59,034 nucleotides of DNA from Bryobacterales bacterium (GTDB taxonomy: Bacteria > Acidobacteriota > Terriglobia > Bryobacterales > Bryobacteraceae), in assembly GCA_003167255.1 (NCBI GenBank), contig PMTR01000158.1:1-59034 (forward strand), in the 5' to 3' direction. The notes below the pieces were generated by a model. That model was not told the origin of the DNA, searched no databases, and was given only the letters and a program-made list of their open reading frames with translations. Position numbers and translations under genes: made by a program. Position 1 is the stretch's first letter. Every line of letters begins with the position of its first letter. Of the stretch, positions 51,566 to 59,034 are shown one piece after another.

Positions 51566-52915
51566 TCAGGCCAGAATATACTGGCGCTTCGGGTCGTGCG
51601 GACCCGTACCGATTTCGACAAGAAGGCCCCGCGATGTCATCGACTTTAACCGTGTCAGGGTGGCTCGCTGGGAAAGTCCGACGTGCTTCGCCACGGCCGC
51701 CGTCGACCGTGCAACTCCATCGCTGAACAAAGCGAGGATGCGCCGGTCCGTCTCGTCCGTATGGGGTTGCTTGACCCGCCCGCTGGAAATGGTCGCGCGG
51801 AAATGCATCCCGATCTCTTCCAGTTTGGGAGCCGCCAGGCCAGCCTCGTGGCAAGCAGCGGTCATCCGCTGAATCCCGCTGCCCCATTGCTCAATCAGGT
51901 GCAGTTCGTGGAAGACCCGCCCGATCACGCGATTCCGCAACTTGGAAACACCTTGCATAATGTCCTTGATCGTCAGGCCGAACGGCAGAAGACCGGGGTT
52001 CTCGATCTCGATCCGGTCGTCAAACAGAGCAATACGGATGGGCGATCCTTGCTGGGCGTAGTCCGCATGGACGATGGCGTTCATGAGCGCCTCCCGGATT
52101 GCTACCAGAGGAACCGACCAACGATCCTCCCTGCGGACGCCCTCGATGATCGATTCGTGCGTCAGGTGCTTGTGTGCGAATGCAATCGCTTCTTCCGCGG
52201 CGCGGGGCAAGAATGAGCGGATCTCCACTGAATCGAGGAGGCGCGCTCGATTCGTTCCGGCAAAGCGACCCGCCTGGATCCAGGCATCCGGGAACCGGGC
52301 GAATCGGTCCTTGCCGAAAAGAAGCAGCCCTCCGATGGTTGGCACCTGACGGCCTTGATGCTCCGTGGTGATGTGCAAGGTGCTCCATGCCTGGGCGGTC
52401 AGTTGCCGGTAAGGCGCGAATAACTCGGAAGCAGCTCGGAAGTCGATGGCTTCCGACTTCAGATCCGGGATGGCTTGCTCGTCGAACGCGGTTCTCCAAT
52501 TCAGGCGTTTCAACTCTTCGATCTGCAGTGCCTCGGCCTTTCGATTGGTCGAGCCGACGCGGATGAAGACTCCGTCTTCGGATCCCAGCCGTTCCAGATA
52601 GTGCGGGCGCGTGTTGCTGGGGTAGACCTGCACGGCCAACACGTTTAGCTTCCGCCACGGAACTACCTCGATATCGGGAACGAGGCGTGGACGGATCGAA
52701 TCGGAGACCAGGTTTGCGAGTTTCTCTTCCGCTCGAAGCACGTCGGGCACGCCGCGGACGTTCTTTGACCTGTCCTCGACACCGATGACGATGATACCGC
52801 CGGCAGTGTTCGCGAACGCAACCAGGCACTTGAGAATGGCCTCAGGGGATGACAAGTCCCGCTTGAATTCGAGGGTTTTCCCCTCGTGGCGTTTCAGCAG
52901 TTCGACGAGTCTCAC
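51566..52915 (-). CDS. AlbA_2-domain ATP-binding regulator (COG2865 type)
   Basis: The 449-residue protein has an N-terminal AlbA_2/Schlafen-like domain (EGKTLEFKRDLSS, FANTAGGIIVIGVEDRSK). A GHKL-type ATPase region follows (VPLVAIREALMNAIVHADY, EIENPGLLPFGLT, HELHLIEQWGSGIQRM). It ends in a C-terminal winged helix (VARSTAAVAKHVGLSQRATL). COG2865 members are often annotated as RecG-like or transcriptional regulators and are frequent in defence and mobile regions. GTG 52915 with GGAG two bases ahead is the best start. It heads the minus-strand set leading to RecQ-PRTase and DprA and may control it. Confidence 0.85.
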   Translation of the reverse strand: MRLVELLKRHEGKTLEFKRDLSSPEAILKCLVAFANTAGGIIVIGVEDRSKNVRGVPDVLRAEEKLANLVSDSIRPRLVPDIEVVPWRKLNVLAVQVYPSNTRPHYLERLGSEDGVFIRVGSTNRKAEALQIEELKRLNWRTAFDEQAIPDLKSEAIDFRAASELFAPYRQLTAQAWSTLHITTEHQGRQVPTIGGLLLFGKDRFARFPDAWIQAGRFAGTNRARLLDSVEIRSFLPRAAEEAIAFAHKHLTHESIIEGVRREDRWSVPLVAIREALMNAIVHADYAQQGSPIRIALFDDRIEIENPGLLPFGLTIKDIMQGVSKLRNRVIGRVFHELHLIEQWGSGIQRMTAACHEAGLAAPKLEEIGMHFRATISSGRVKQPHTDETDRRILALFSDGVARSTAAVAKHVGLSQRATLTRLKSMTSRGLLVEIGTGPHDPKRQYILA

Positions 52916-53309
52916 AACTCCGCGTTCTACTCGGAAGTACTGCTCACCGCAAGGCTTCCGAGCGCGTCAGCCGATGTTCTCAATCGGCACGCACCCTTCG
53001 CGCCATTTGCACCTGATTTGTTGCAAAGTACAGCACAAACTGCAGCAGTTGTACTCACCGGTACATTTCAAGTTCTCGGCCCGCTTTTGGAAGGCCTGCC
53101 CCGCTTGCATCCGTCCAAGAGTCGCTACATAATTGCTTCAGCGCTCAAGGTCTTATTATCTCTCGGGCCCTTTGGTTGTGGCGCCCAAGTCCGCTGTTCT
53201 GCGGTCGTGCACCACCCCCGGATTGATATAAAAGGCGCGAGGCTGGATCGAGCCAGGCCTTCAGCTTGCCCTGAGTCGCGCAGCCACTGGGCTGCGAAGG
53301 AAGTGAACT
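52916..53309. other. Divergent intergenic region
   Basis: About 394 bp lie between the AlbA_2 gene and the DUF2934 gene. It must hold both promoters, but I can point only to an AT-rich GATATAAAAG near 53226. No RNA gene or reading frame was convincing. Confidence 0.4.
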
Positions 53310-53717
53310 ATGCCAAGGCGAGGAAGGAGAATGGGCTCGGGCGCGACGGCCCTCCAAGAGTCGTCGGAAACCATGTCAAGCGACGCGGCAACGATGATGC
53401 CTGAAAGCAGCACCGTAGTTGTATCCGTGAAAACTGCCGCTACCGTTAGCCCAACTGAAAGTGAAATCTCGACGGTTGCATATCAATTGTGGCTGGACAA
53501 CGGCTGTCCCGTTGGATCGGATCGAGAAGACTGGTTGCGGGCGGAAACGATGCTCAAAAACGCACTCGTCGCGCAGCGCGAAGATCTGTCGAGACGTCCA
53601 TCGATCCCCCGCTTCGATACTCGCGCCGATTCCGAAATACTGGTCGAGTTCCGATGGGAGGGACATTGGGAGGTATGGGAAAGGGAATGGGGCGGCGCCC
53701 GCTGGATCTGGGATTAG
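53310..53717 (+). CDS. DUF2934 protein, second copy
   Basis: This 135-residue protein has a Ser/Thr/Met-rich N-terminal half and then the DUF2934 motif ISTVAYQLWLDNGCPVGSDR followed by EDWLRAETMLKNAL. The tail is Trp- and Glu-rich (WEGHWEVWEREWGGARWIWD). Its domain matches the 88-residue protein at 22776, though the flanks are unrelated. GAAGGAAG lies 7 bases before ATG 53310. Function unknown; presence of one copy inside the island may reflect capture of a host gene. Confidence 0.7.
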   Translation: MPRRGRRMGSGATALQESSETMSSDAATMMPESSTVVVSVKTAATVSPTESEISTVAYQLWLDNGCPVGSDREDWLRAETMLKNALVAQREDLSRRPSIPRFDTRADSEILVEFRWEGHWEVWEREWGGARWIWD

Positions 53718-54040
53718 GCCACTCCTGGTAGTGGTCCCCAAATAATGGACCCCAAAAACCTGGACACGAAGAAGTTCCTTTCTTAGATGGTGGACGGCAT
53801 TGAAAGTGCAGCGGAGTCAATGCCCCGAACCCGTGCAAGTCACCCGCCCAGGCTGAAGGCCCAAAGTCGCCGTCCCACAGCTCCTCGAAGGACTTGGCAC
53901 CCGGAATGCTGTAACTATCGGCAACCTTCACCGGCGGCCGGGGATTCTGGCAGCCAAAAGCGTGCTGAGAGCCGCGGAAACGGGTCGAGTACGACATCGC
54001 CGGATCTGGTGAAGGTCCTGGATAACCGACTTTAACTGAC
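53718..54040. other. Intergenic region with an insertion-sequence-like end
   Basis: Near 53733-53785 the sequence reads TCCCCAAATAATGGACCCCA then AAAACCTGGACACGAAG. This pattern (TGGACCCC / GGACAC) resembles the ends of IS3-type elements. No transposase accompanies it. The rest holds no supported gene. Confidence 0.35.
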
Positions 54041-55987
54041 ATGGCCTTCTTCTGGAACCGACCGTTCTTCCACAAGCTCCCCGAGACCGGTCCCGCGGCC
54101 AGCGCGGTTGATTCGCGCAGTGCTTCAGGACCGGCGGCCCTCGGCCCATCACACCGCCAACTCCCGAGATCCAATAACTGGGCGATGGTCATGCTGTTTG
54201 GCACCATCGCGGCGCTGTACTTTGCCCGCCAGATTCTGATCCCCCTGGCATTTGCTCTCATTCTGACGTTTATTTTGACCCCCGTGGTCGCGCTCCTGCA
54301 AAAATCGCGCATCGGCCGGATACCGTCCGTCGTCGTGACCGTCCTGCTAACCATGGCGGCGGCCGGCTGCCTTGGCTGGATCATCGCAATTCAGCTCGTT
54401 GATGTCGCCAAGGAGCTTCCCAGGTACGGCCAGAACATTCACGCCAAGATGGAAGCGCTTCGCATTCCCACCACGGGACCGTTAGGCCTTGCGGCCAACA
54501 GCTTGAAGGAAATTGCGCACGATCTTTCCAGCCCCGGGGCACCCCCTCCGGAACCAGCTCCTCCGGCGAAGAATCATACGCAAAGCACTGCGCCGGGTAC
54601 TCCCGAGCTTCCTCTGCCCGTACAGATCGTGCAACAGCCGGCAGATGGATCGGAGTACCTCCGTGGTCTGATCCAGCACGTTCTTCGGCTTCTGGGACTG
54701 ACCGGACTTGTCCTCATCTTCACGGTCTTCATGCTGATCAAAAGACTCGACTTGACACATCGTCTTTTCCGGCTGGTTGGACTCGGTCAGATCAACCTCA
54801 TGACGCAAGCGCTCGACGACGCGGCCCAACGTGTCAGCCGATACCTGTTGATGCAGATCCTGGTCAATGCCGGCTTTGGAGCTCTGTTCGGATTCGGTCT
54901 GTACTGCATTGGCGTGCCCTATCCCGCGCTATGGGGAGTCGTCGCCGGCCTCCTGCGCATCGTGCCGTATATCGGCACGACGGTTGCCGCCGCGCTGCCC
55001 ATCGCACTCTCGTTGGTGGCTTTTAACAGTTGGCTGCCGCCGCTGCTGGTGTTCCTGCTGTTTGCCTGCCTCGAACTGACCATTGCCAACGTCGTCGAGC
55101 CGTGGCTTTACGGGGCGAACACGGGAATCTCTTCGTTGGCACTGCTGGTGGCGGCTGTCTTTTGGACTATTCTGTGGGGACCCGCCGGTCTCATCCTGTC
55201 TACCCCTCTCACGGTTTGCGTGGTTGTGCTGGGCCGCTACGTTCCTCAATTCTCTTTTCTTCATATCCTGCTGGGGGATGAAGTAGTTCTGGGGGCGGAA
55301 GCTCAGATCTACCAGCGCTTACTGGCGATGGACCAGCCGGAGGCGCACGCGATAGTGGACCGGTTCTTGAAAGAAAAACCCCTGGTGGAGTTATACGATT
55401 CGGTGCTCATACCTGCTTTGAGCCTGGCCGAGCAGGATCGCCACAAAGGGGCGATTGACACAACCAGGGAGGAGTATCTCTTTCTCAGCATCAACGACCT
55501 GATTACCGAGCTTTCGGAATACCAACCGGCGCACGATTCATCCCAACCCGAAGCTGCCGCGGCAGATTCAGGCAAGGCGGAGCGTCTCACCACCAGAATC
55601 ATCTGCCTTCCCGCAAACGATCGGGCCGATGAGGTCACGGCCGCTATGCTGGCGCAGCTCCTGGAGCAGGCGGGCCACGCGGCTCTGTCTCTTCCCATCG
55701 CCCACGCTTCCCTAGCGGAAATGCTGGCGTTGCTTGAGATCAGACAAGACGACGTCATCTGCATCTCCGCATTGCCGCCTTATGCCTTTACGCCCGCGCG
55801 GACCATGTGCAAACTGATTCGGGAACGCTTTCCCAAGGTCAAGCTGGTAATCGGAGTCTGGGGGTTCAGTGGCGATACCGAGAAGGCCAAGGCGCGTTTC
55901 GAACGAACCCAACCAGATCGATTGCTCACGAGCCTGGCGCAGGCTGTCGAGCAAATCCAGGAGCTGATCCAGCCCAAGGCGTCATGA
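54041..55987 (+). CDS. AI-2E family transporter with extra C-terminal Rossmann-like domain
   Basis: The 648-residue membrane protein matches the AI-2E transporter (UPF0118/PF01594) family over about 45-425, with around eight helices (ALYFARQILIPLAFALILTF, VPYIGTTVAAALPIALSLVA, FWTILWGPAGLILSTPLTVC). After a 90-residue linker, residues about 520-645 form an alpha/beta domain (RIICLPANDRADEVTAAMLA, DDVICISALPPYAFTPARTM, VKLVIGVWGFSGD). This domain resembles a cobalamin-binding fold but lacks the B12-ligating DxHxxG histidine. The domain may bind another ligand and gate the transporter. Some family members are antiporters or small-molecule exporters; the substrate is not visible. ATG 54041 is used; the first 40 residues are not conserved-looking. 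Confidence 0.82.
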   Translation: MAFFWNRPFFHKLPETGPAASAVDSRSASGPAALGPSHRQLPRSNNWAMVMLFGTIAALYFARQILIPLAFALILTFILTPVVALLQKSRIGRIPSVVVTVLLTMAAAGCLGWIIAIQLVDVAKELPRYGQNIHAKMEALRIPTTGPLGLAANSLKEIAHDLSSPGAPPPEPAPPAKNHTQSTAPGTPELPLPVQIVQQPADGSEYLRGLIQHVLRLLGLTGLVLIFTVFMLIKRLDLTHRLFRLVGLGQINLMTQALDDAAQRVSRYLLMQILVNAGFGALFGFGLYCIGVPYPALWGVVAGLLRIVPYIGTTVAAALPIALSLVAFNSWLPPLLVFLLFACLELTIANVVEPWLYGANTGISSLALLVAAVFWTILWGPAGLILSTPLTVCVVVLGRYVPQFSFLHILLGDEVVLGAEAQIYQRLLAMDQPEAHAIVDRFLKEKPLVELYDSVLIPALSLAEQDRHKGAIDTTREEYLFLSINDLITELSEYQPAHDSSQPEAAAADSGKAERLTTRIICLPANDRADEVTAAMLAQLLEQAGHAALSLPIAHASLAEMLALLEIRQDDVICISALPPYAFTPARTMCKLIRERFPKVKLVIGVWGFSGDTEKAKARFERTQPDRLLTSLAQAVEQIQELIQPKAS

Positions 55988-55990
55988 CCC

Positions 55991-56097
55991 GATCACAGTT
56001 GTGCACGCGCAACAAGCCAGTGGGACAGGCCTCCTGGCCTGTCATTCCGGCCTTATCGCGCGCCACCGACCGAAAGCTGGTGAGATATGCGCGCTAA
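55991..56097. repeat. R3 element, partial second copy
   Basis: These 107 bases match 39253-39357 closely, including GTGCACGCGCAACAAGCCAG and the GACAGGCC/GGCCTGTC hairpin. The left half of the element is missing. Its right end contains the site into which the next element inserted. Confidence 0.75.
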
Positions 56098-56100
56098 CCC

Positions 56101-56236
56101 CAATACTGTTCAGTTAAGTGGGACAGGCCATCGCCTTTTGTGGCCTGTCATGCCTCGCTGAAGCACGGGCGCTTGACAGACGACAGAAACCGATCGTCTG
56201 ACCCACCCCCGACGCCGGCTTAAGTGAACAGCATTG
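56101..56236. mobile_element. 136-bp MITE with 18-bp TIRs and perfect 10-bp target duplication
   Basis: Ends 56101-56118 and 56219-56236 are inverted repeats matching at 16 of 18 positions (CAATACTGTTCAGTTAAG / CTTAAGTGAACAGCATTG). They are flanked immediately by GCGCTAACCC at 56091-56100 and again at 56237-56246. There is no coding capacity, so mobilisation needs a transposase elsewhere. Confidence 0.85.
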
Positions 56237-56253
56237 GCGCTAACCCCAGCCAT

Positions 56254-57660
56254 TCACGAGCCGGGATTTGCCATCTTCGCCCCTTCGCGTAGTGCGGCGA
56301 TCCGGTTCTGCAGCGTCCGCAGGCTGATCCCCAACATCTCGGCGGCCAGTTTGCGATTGCCGCGCACGTGCTCGAGGGTGAGTTTGATGTAAGCCTCCTC
56401 GAGTTTCACTAGTGGCTGCCCAGGCTGGAGTGTGGTAGGCCCCTCAGAGCCAGGTGAAGGCCGTGTATACGGGCCCGGGCTTGCACCCAACGCAGAGGAA
56501 GAAAGGTCCGTCAGCCCGATCAAACCCTCGCCTGCCATGATGGCGGCTCGCTCCAGAATATTGCGCAGCTCCCGCACGTTACCGGGCCAATCATACCGGT
56601 GAAGAAGCTCCAGCACTTCGGCCTCCACCCCGGTTACCCGCGTGCCGTGTTTCTTGTTCAGATTCTGCAGCATCGCTTCGGCGATGGGTGGGATATCTTC
56701 CTTATGTTCCCGCAGCGGCGGCACTACGATCTGGAAGACACTCAAGCGATAGTAAAGTTCTTCGCGCAAATGCGTCCCCAGTTCCTGACTGGTCGCGGCA
56801 AGTACCCGGGCGTCTACCGCGATTTCGTGCTTACCGCCAAGTCGCCGCACTCGCAAGTCCTCGATCACCCGCAGCAGCTTTGGCTGCATGGCGAGCGGCA
56901 TCTCGCCGATCTCGTCGAGCAACAAAGTGCCCCCGTGAGCCTGCTCAAAGCAACCGGCCGAACGCTCCATGGCTCCCGTAAATGCGCCCTTCTCGTGGCC
57001 GAATAACTCGCTCTCCACCAGAGTCTCGGGTAAGGCGGCGGCATTGATCGCGACGAAAGGCCCATCGCTGCGGGGGCTGCACTTATGGATCTCCCGCGCC
57101 ACCAACTCCTTCCCGGTGCCGCTCTCTCCACAGATCAATACGGGCGCTGAAGTGGGCGCCACCTGCCGGATCAGCGAGAAAATCTGCTGCATCGCCGGGG
57201 AAGTCCCTACCAGGTCCCCCAGTACGCCGCGAAGGCTCAGGTCGCGCTTCAGCTCGTCGGCTTTCTGCAGGCTCCTTTTGTAACGAATCGCACGTTCCAG
57301 AAGGGTCTTGAAGGCGCGCGGTTCCACCGGCTTCTCCAGGTACCAGAATGCCTTGAGGTCATGGACGGCGGAAAGCGCCTTGTCCATGCTGCCGAAGCCG
57401 GTGAGGGTGATCGCCGGAGTGAGGTCGCCGCGTTCCTTCAGGTGGCGGAGCAGTTCAAAGCCGTCCATGCGCGGCATAATCAAATCCGCCACGATGACGT
57501 CTGCGTTGAAGGCAGTGAGCCGTTCCAGCGCTTCCTGCCCGTCGGAGGCGACCTGCGTGTCAAAGTCGCAATCGGCAAGCATGGCAGTCATGGCGGCACG
57601 CTGCCGCTCGTCATCGTCGACGATCAGGATCCGGCCCGAAACCGCAGGCTGTCGGGGCAT
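56254..57660 (-). CDS. Sigma-54-dependent response regulator (NtrC family)
   Basis: This 468-residue activator has a receiver domain ([10 protein letters not shown], phospho-acceptor Asp59 in [13 protein letters not shown]). The AAA+ core has Walker [12 protein letters not shown], the sigma-54 contact GAFTGA and Walker [12 protein letters not shown] Fis-type helix-turn-helix lies at the end ([20 protein letters not shown]). ATG 57660 has GGAAGG just upstream; a longer frame to 57828 runs through repeat sequence and is rejected. It should activate sigma-54 promoters after phosphorylation. No histidine kinase is next to it in the window, and the target genes are unknown. Confidence 0.92.
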   Translation of the reverse strand: MPRQPAVSGRILIVDDDERQRAAMTAMLADCDFDTQVASDGQEALERLTAFNADVIVADLIMPRMDGFELLRHLKERGDLTPAITLTGFGSMDKALSAVHDLKAFWYLEKPVEPRAFKTLLERAIRYKRSLQKADELKRDLSLRGVLGDLVGTSPAMQQIFSLIRQVAPTSAPVLICGESGTGKELVAREIHKCSPRSDGPFVAINAAALPETLVESELFGHEKGAFTGAMERSAGCFEQAHGGTLLLDEIGEMPLAMQPKLLRVIEDLRVRRLGGKHEIAVDARVLAATSQELGTHLREELYYRLSVFQIVVPPLREHKEDIPPIAEAMLQNLNKKHGTRVTGVEAEVLELLHRYDWPGNVRELRNILERAAIMAGEGLIGLTDLSSSALGASPGPYTRPSPGSEGPTTLQPGQPLVKLEEAYIKLTLEHVRGNRKLAAEMLGISLRTLQNRIAALREGAKMANPGS

Positions 57661-57740
57661 CGCCTTCCATTCTAGCAAGCCGCGTCGGAACCGCCCGTGA
57701 TTCGAATTGCGATGGGTGCGCGACCTAAAAGTGGGACTCC

Positions 57741-57897
57741 GGCTGGTTTGTATCAGGGCACGGCCTTTAGCCGTGCCGCAAGTCGCCGCACCAGAGGCTT
57801 TAGCCACTGTGAGTTTTCCGGGTGCCACAGGGGCTAAAGCCCAACTTTCCGAGCAACCCTAGGGCACGACTAAAGCCGTGTTCTGATACAAAGCCGA
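57741..57897. repeat. Element with about 35-bp imperfect inverted termini
   Basis: Left arm 57741-57777 (TTTGTATCAGGGCACGGC, CTTTAGCCGTGCC) and right arm 57862-57897 (GGGCACGACTAAAGCCGTG, TTCTGATACAAA) are inverted copies. Each arm is itself a small hairpin. The block sits upstream of the response-regulator start and could insulate or carry its promoter. Confidence 0.65.
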
Positions 57898-58143
57898 AGA
57901 CCCAACCTCGCGTACCCCTACACTCAGATTCCTGCGAATTTCGCCGGATCGGGAGCTCCGCCACTTTTATGTCGGACACCCAATTGCGATCGTCTGCGTG
58001 CTGAACGAACTCGAGATTCGCTTCGGCTTGGCTTAGACGGCAAAACCTGCATGCTCCAGTAGATCCTGCACTTCTGGTGACAGCTTTCCCCCGCCTTCCC
58101 GTGCTTTCCCGGCGGGCTAAGCCCTTGTCTGCCGCGGAGCCCG

Positions 58144-58179
58144 GGAGGTCACAGGTTCCAGTCCTGTCGCGGCCACCAT
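58144..58179 (+). other. Putative attR: duplicated tRNA-Val 3' end
   Basis: GGAGGTCACAGGTTCCAGTC followed by CTGTCGCGGCCACCAT matches tRNA-Val 41806-41841 except for two bases. No tRNA 5' half precedes it, so it is a fragment, as expected at the far end of an integrated element. Confidence 0.6.
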
Positions 58180-58212
58180 CAAACCTGAGATCTACGCCAG
58201 ATTCTGTAACGT

Positions 58213-58500
58213 CCCGTCCCCTGGTATTCGCACGAGCAACTCGTCAACTCCCGTCTGGCTTATGTCAGCGTCTCCCGAGGCCGCTACGACGCCCAGATCT
58301 TTACCAACAACGCCAACAAGCTTGGCAACGAACTCAGTTGCAACGTGTCAAAACGTTCCGCCATCGACGGTGACCAGAGCGTAGCGAAGCTGCCCGAGGC
58401 GGAGCGGAACCGCGCCGAACAAATCTCTCCCGGTGGCGAAACAGGGCGTGCCCAGACTCATGCCGTGGGCAAATCCCATGGGCACGGAATGGAACGCTGA
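58213..58500 (+). pseudogene. MobF-type relaxase/helicase C-terminal remnant
   Basis: After a TAA at 58207, the plus strand reads HEQLVNSRLAYVSVSRGRYD, AQIFTNNANKLGNELSCNVS and KRSAID, ending at TGA 58498. This is the characteristic end of the helicase part of TrwC/TraA-type conjugative relaxases (normally LAYVAVSRGRxDAQIYTN). Only about 90 codons remain. It lies just outside the putative right att site. Confidence 0.7.
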
Positions 58501-58663
58501 CGCCAATCCCGTTGGCTCCTGCGAGAGCCCTCTGTGCGGAAGCCGGCACCGAATGGTAAGTGGCTCCAGAGCCTCAATAAGTCCCCGACCACGAGTTGAA
58601 CGGAATGGACCGGCACGCGACCTATGGCGAAAAGAACGAACTTGCTGCTTCGTTTCATTGGCT

Positions 58664-59034
58664 TTATGCCATTGCCTCGCCGCGCGTTGGTTTCCACTCA
58701 CGAGCCCGGCGCTGCGCGTCGGCGATCTGATGGGAGGTCATTTTCTTGGCAACAAATTCTCGCAACTCTGCATATTTCTCTTGCTCATCACCACTGGCGC
58801 GCGAAGCCGCAAGGTTTAGCCACATGTGCGCGGCGACATAGTCCTGCGGCACGCCATTGCCGTTGGCGTACCGATGGCCGAGGTTGTACTGAGCAGCAGC
58901 AAGCCCCTGGTCGGCAGCATCGCGGTACCAGCGAGCAGCCTCGGCGCGGCCCTTTAGCACCCCTTGGCCGTTGTCGTACATATAGCCGAGGTTGAACTGT
59001 GCGCGAGCGCTCCCCTGGTCAGCGGCTTTGCGGT
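58664..59034 (-). CDS. Sel1-repeat protein, 5' end outside window
   Basis: The frame is open to the window edge and reads RKAADQGSARAQFNLGYMYD, NGQGVLKGRAEAARWYRDAA and DQGLAAAQYNLGHRYANGNG, i.e. two to three Sel1-like repeats (A-x2-G-x2-x-A-x2-x-L-G). It then has a last, looser repeat (DYVAAHMWLNLAASRASG) and a basic C-terminus. Sel1 proteins are helical-repeat scaffolds, often periplasmic. The start, any signal peptide and the number of repeats cannot be seen. Confidence 0.8.
   Translation of the reverse strand, partial: RKAADQGSARAQFNLGYMYDNGQGVLKGRAEAARWYRDAADQGLAAAQYNLGHRYANGNGVPQDYVAAHMWLNLAASRASGDEQEKYAELREFVAKKMTSHQIADAQRRAREWKPTRGEAMA

Noticed and set aside
53554-54384. A 276-codon minus-strand frame over the DUF2934/transporter spacer
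   Set aside because: It overlaps two better-supported genes and shows no domain; only its IS-like end words were kept, at low confidence.
57661-57828. An extra 56 N-terminal codons on the sigma-54 regulator
   Set aside because: They translate the inverted-repeat element and lack receiver homology; ATG 57660 follows a GGAAGG site.
58021-58110. A minus-strand tail reading KLSPEVQDLLEHAGFAV
   Set aside because: It looks like the end of a small protein, but a TAG cuts it about 12 codons upstream and no start or family is recognisable.
1-59034. CRISPR arrays
   Set aside because: No regularly spaced direct repeats with unique spacers were found; repeats here are dispersed palindromes or paired ends.

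Overview
The window is a high-GC bacterial chromosome segment that reads as Acidobacteriota, most likely the Bryobacterales / 'Candidatus Solibacter' branch. The main clues are a secreted protein ending in the TIGR03437 domain, a paired DUF1549/DUF1553 and DUF1501 gene set, two DUF2934 proteins, and many short dispersed palindromic repeats of the kind that litter those genomes. The assignment is by content, not by any marker comparison.

Layout. 1-6221: hemicellulose side-chain and xyloside degradation (apiosidase-like protein, GH51 arabinofuranosidase, GH3 glycosidase with an inserted PA14 domain). 6294-14108: rmuC, a secreted hydrolase, the TIGR03437 protein and the DUF1553/DUF1501 pair, the first of which carries a CxxCH haem motif. 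14262-22642: DNA repair and replication (dinB, polX, priA, lexA) with a small Flp pilin, a NUDIX hydrolase and a gene with a degenerate GGDEF motif. 22776-28287: a DUF2934 protein, then a tightly coupled membrane/lipid operon nfeD - slipin - SPOR protein - lipA - lnt. 28381-28892: a PemK/MazF-type toxin-antitoxin pair whose toxin seems to start at CTG, followed by a small gene broken by an amber codon.

29384-39089 is the most striking block: three consecutive minus-strand genes encoding exported caspase-fold proteases (orthocaspases). One has an inactive-looking plus an active-looking caspase domain, one is a caspase with a DUF4384-like tail, and one is about 1,817 residues with a caspase domain between two WD40 propellers. 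The junction between genes is duplicated upstream, where it carries the orphan 3' end of a further lost copy and a short insertion element. After ychF and a MoxR ATPase comes tRNA-Val(CAC).

41764-58179 looks like an eroded mobile island. The last 36 bases of tRNA-Val are repeated at 58144-58179 (34 of 36 identical). Inside are an AbiEi/AbiEii pair coupled to a TOTE-type primase-helicase, a truncated replication-relaxation protein, an IstA transposase fragment wrapped in REP-like hairpins, and a minus-strand set of an AlbA_2/ATPase regulator, a small unknown gene, a RecQ helicase fused to a phosphoribosyltransferase, and a DprA-like protein whose start overlaps the RecQ stop. An AI-2E-family transporter with an extra cytosolic Rossmann-like domain and a sigma-54 response regulator follow. 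Several MITE-like elements are visible, one with a perfect 10-bp target duplication inside another repeat. A MobF relaxase remnant and a Sel1-repeat gene close the window.
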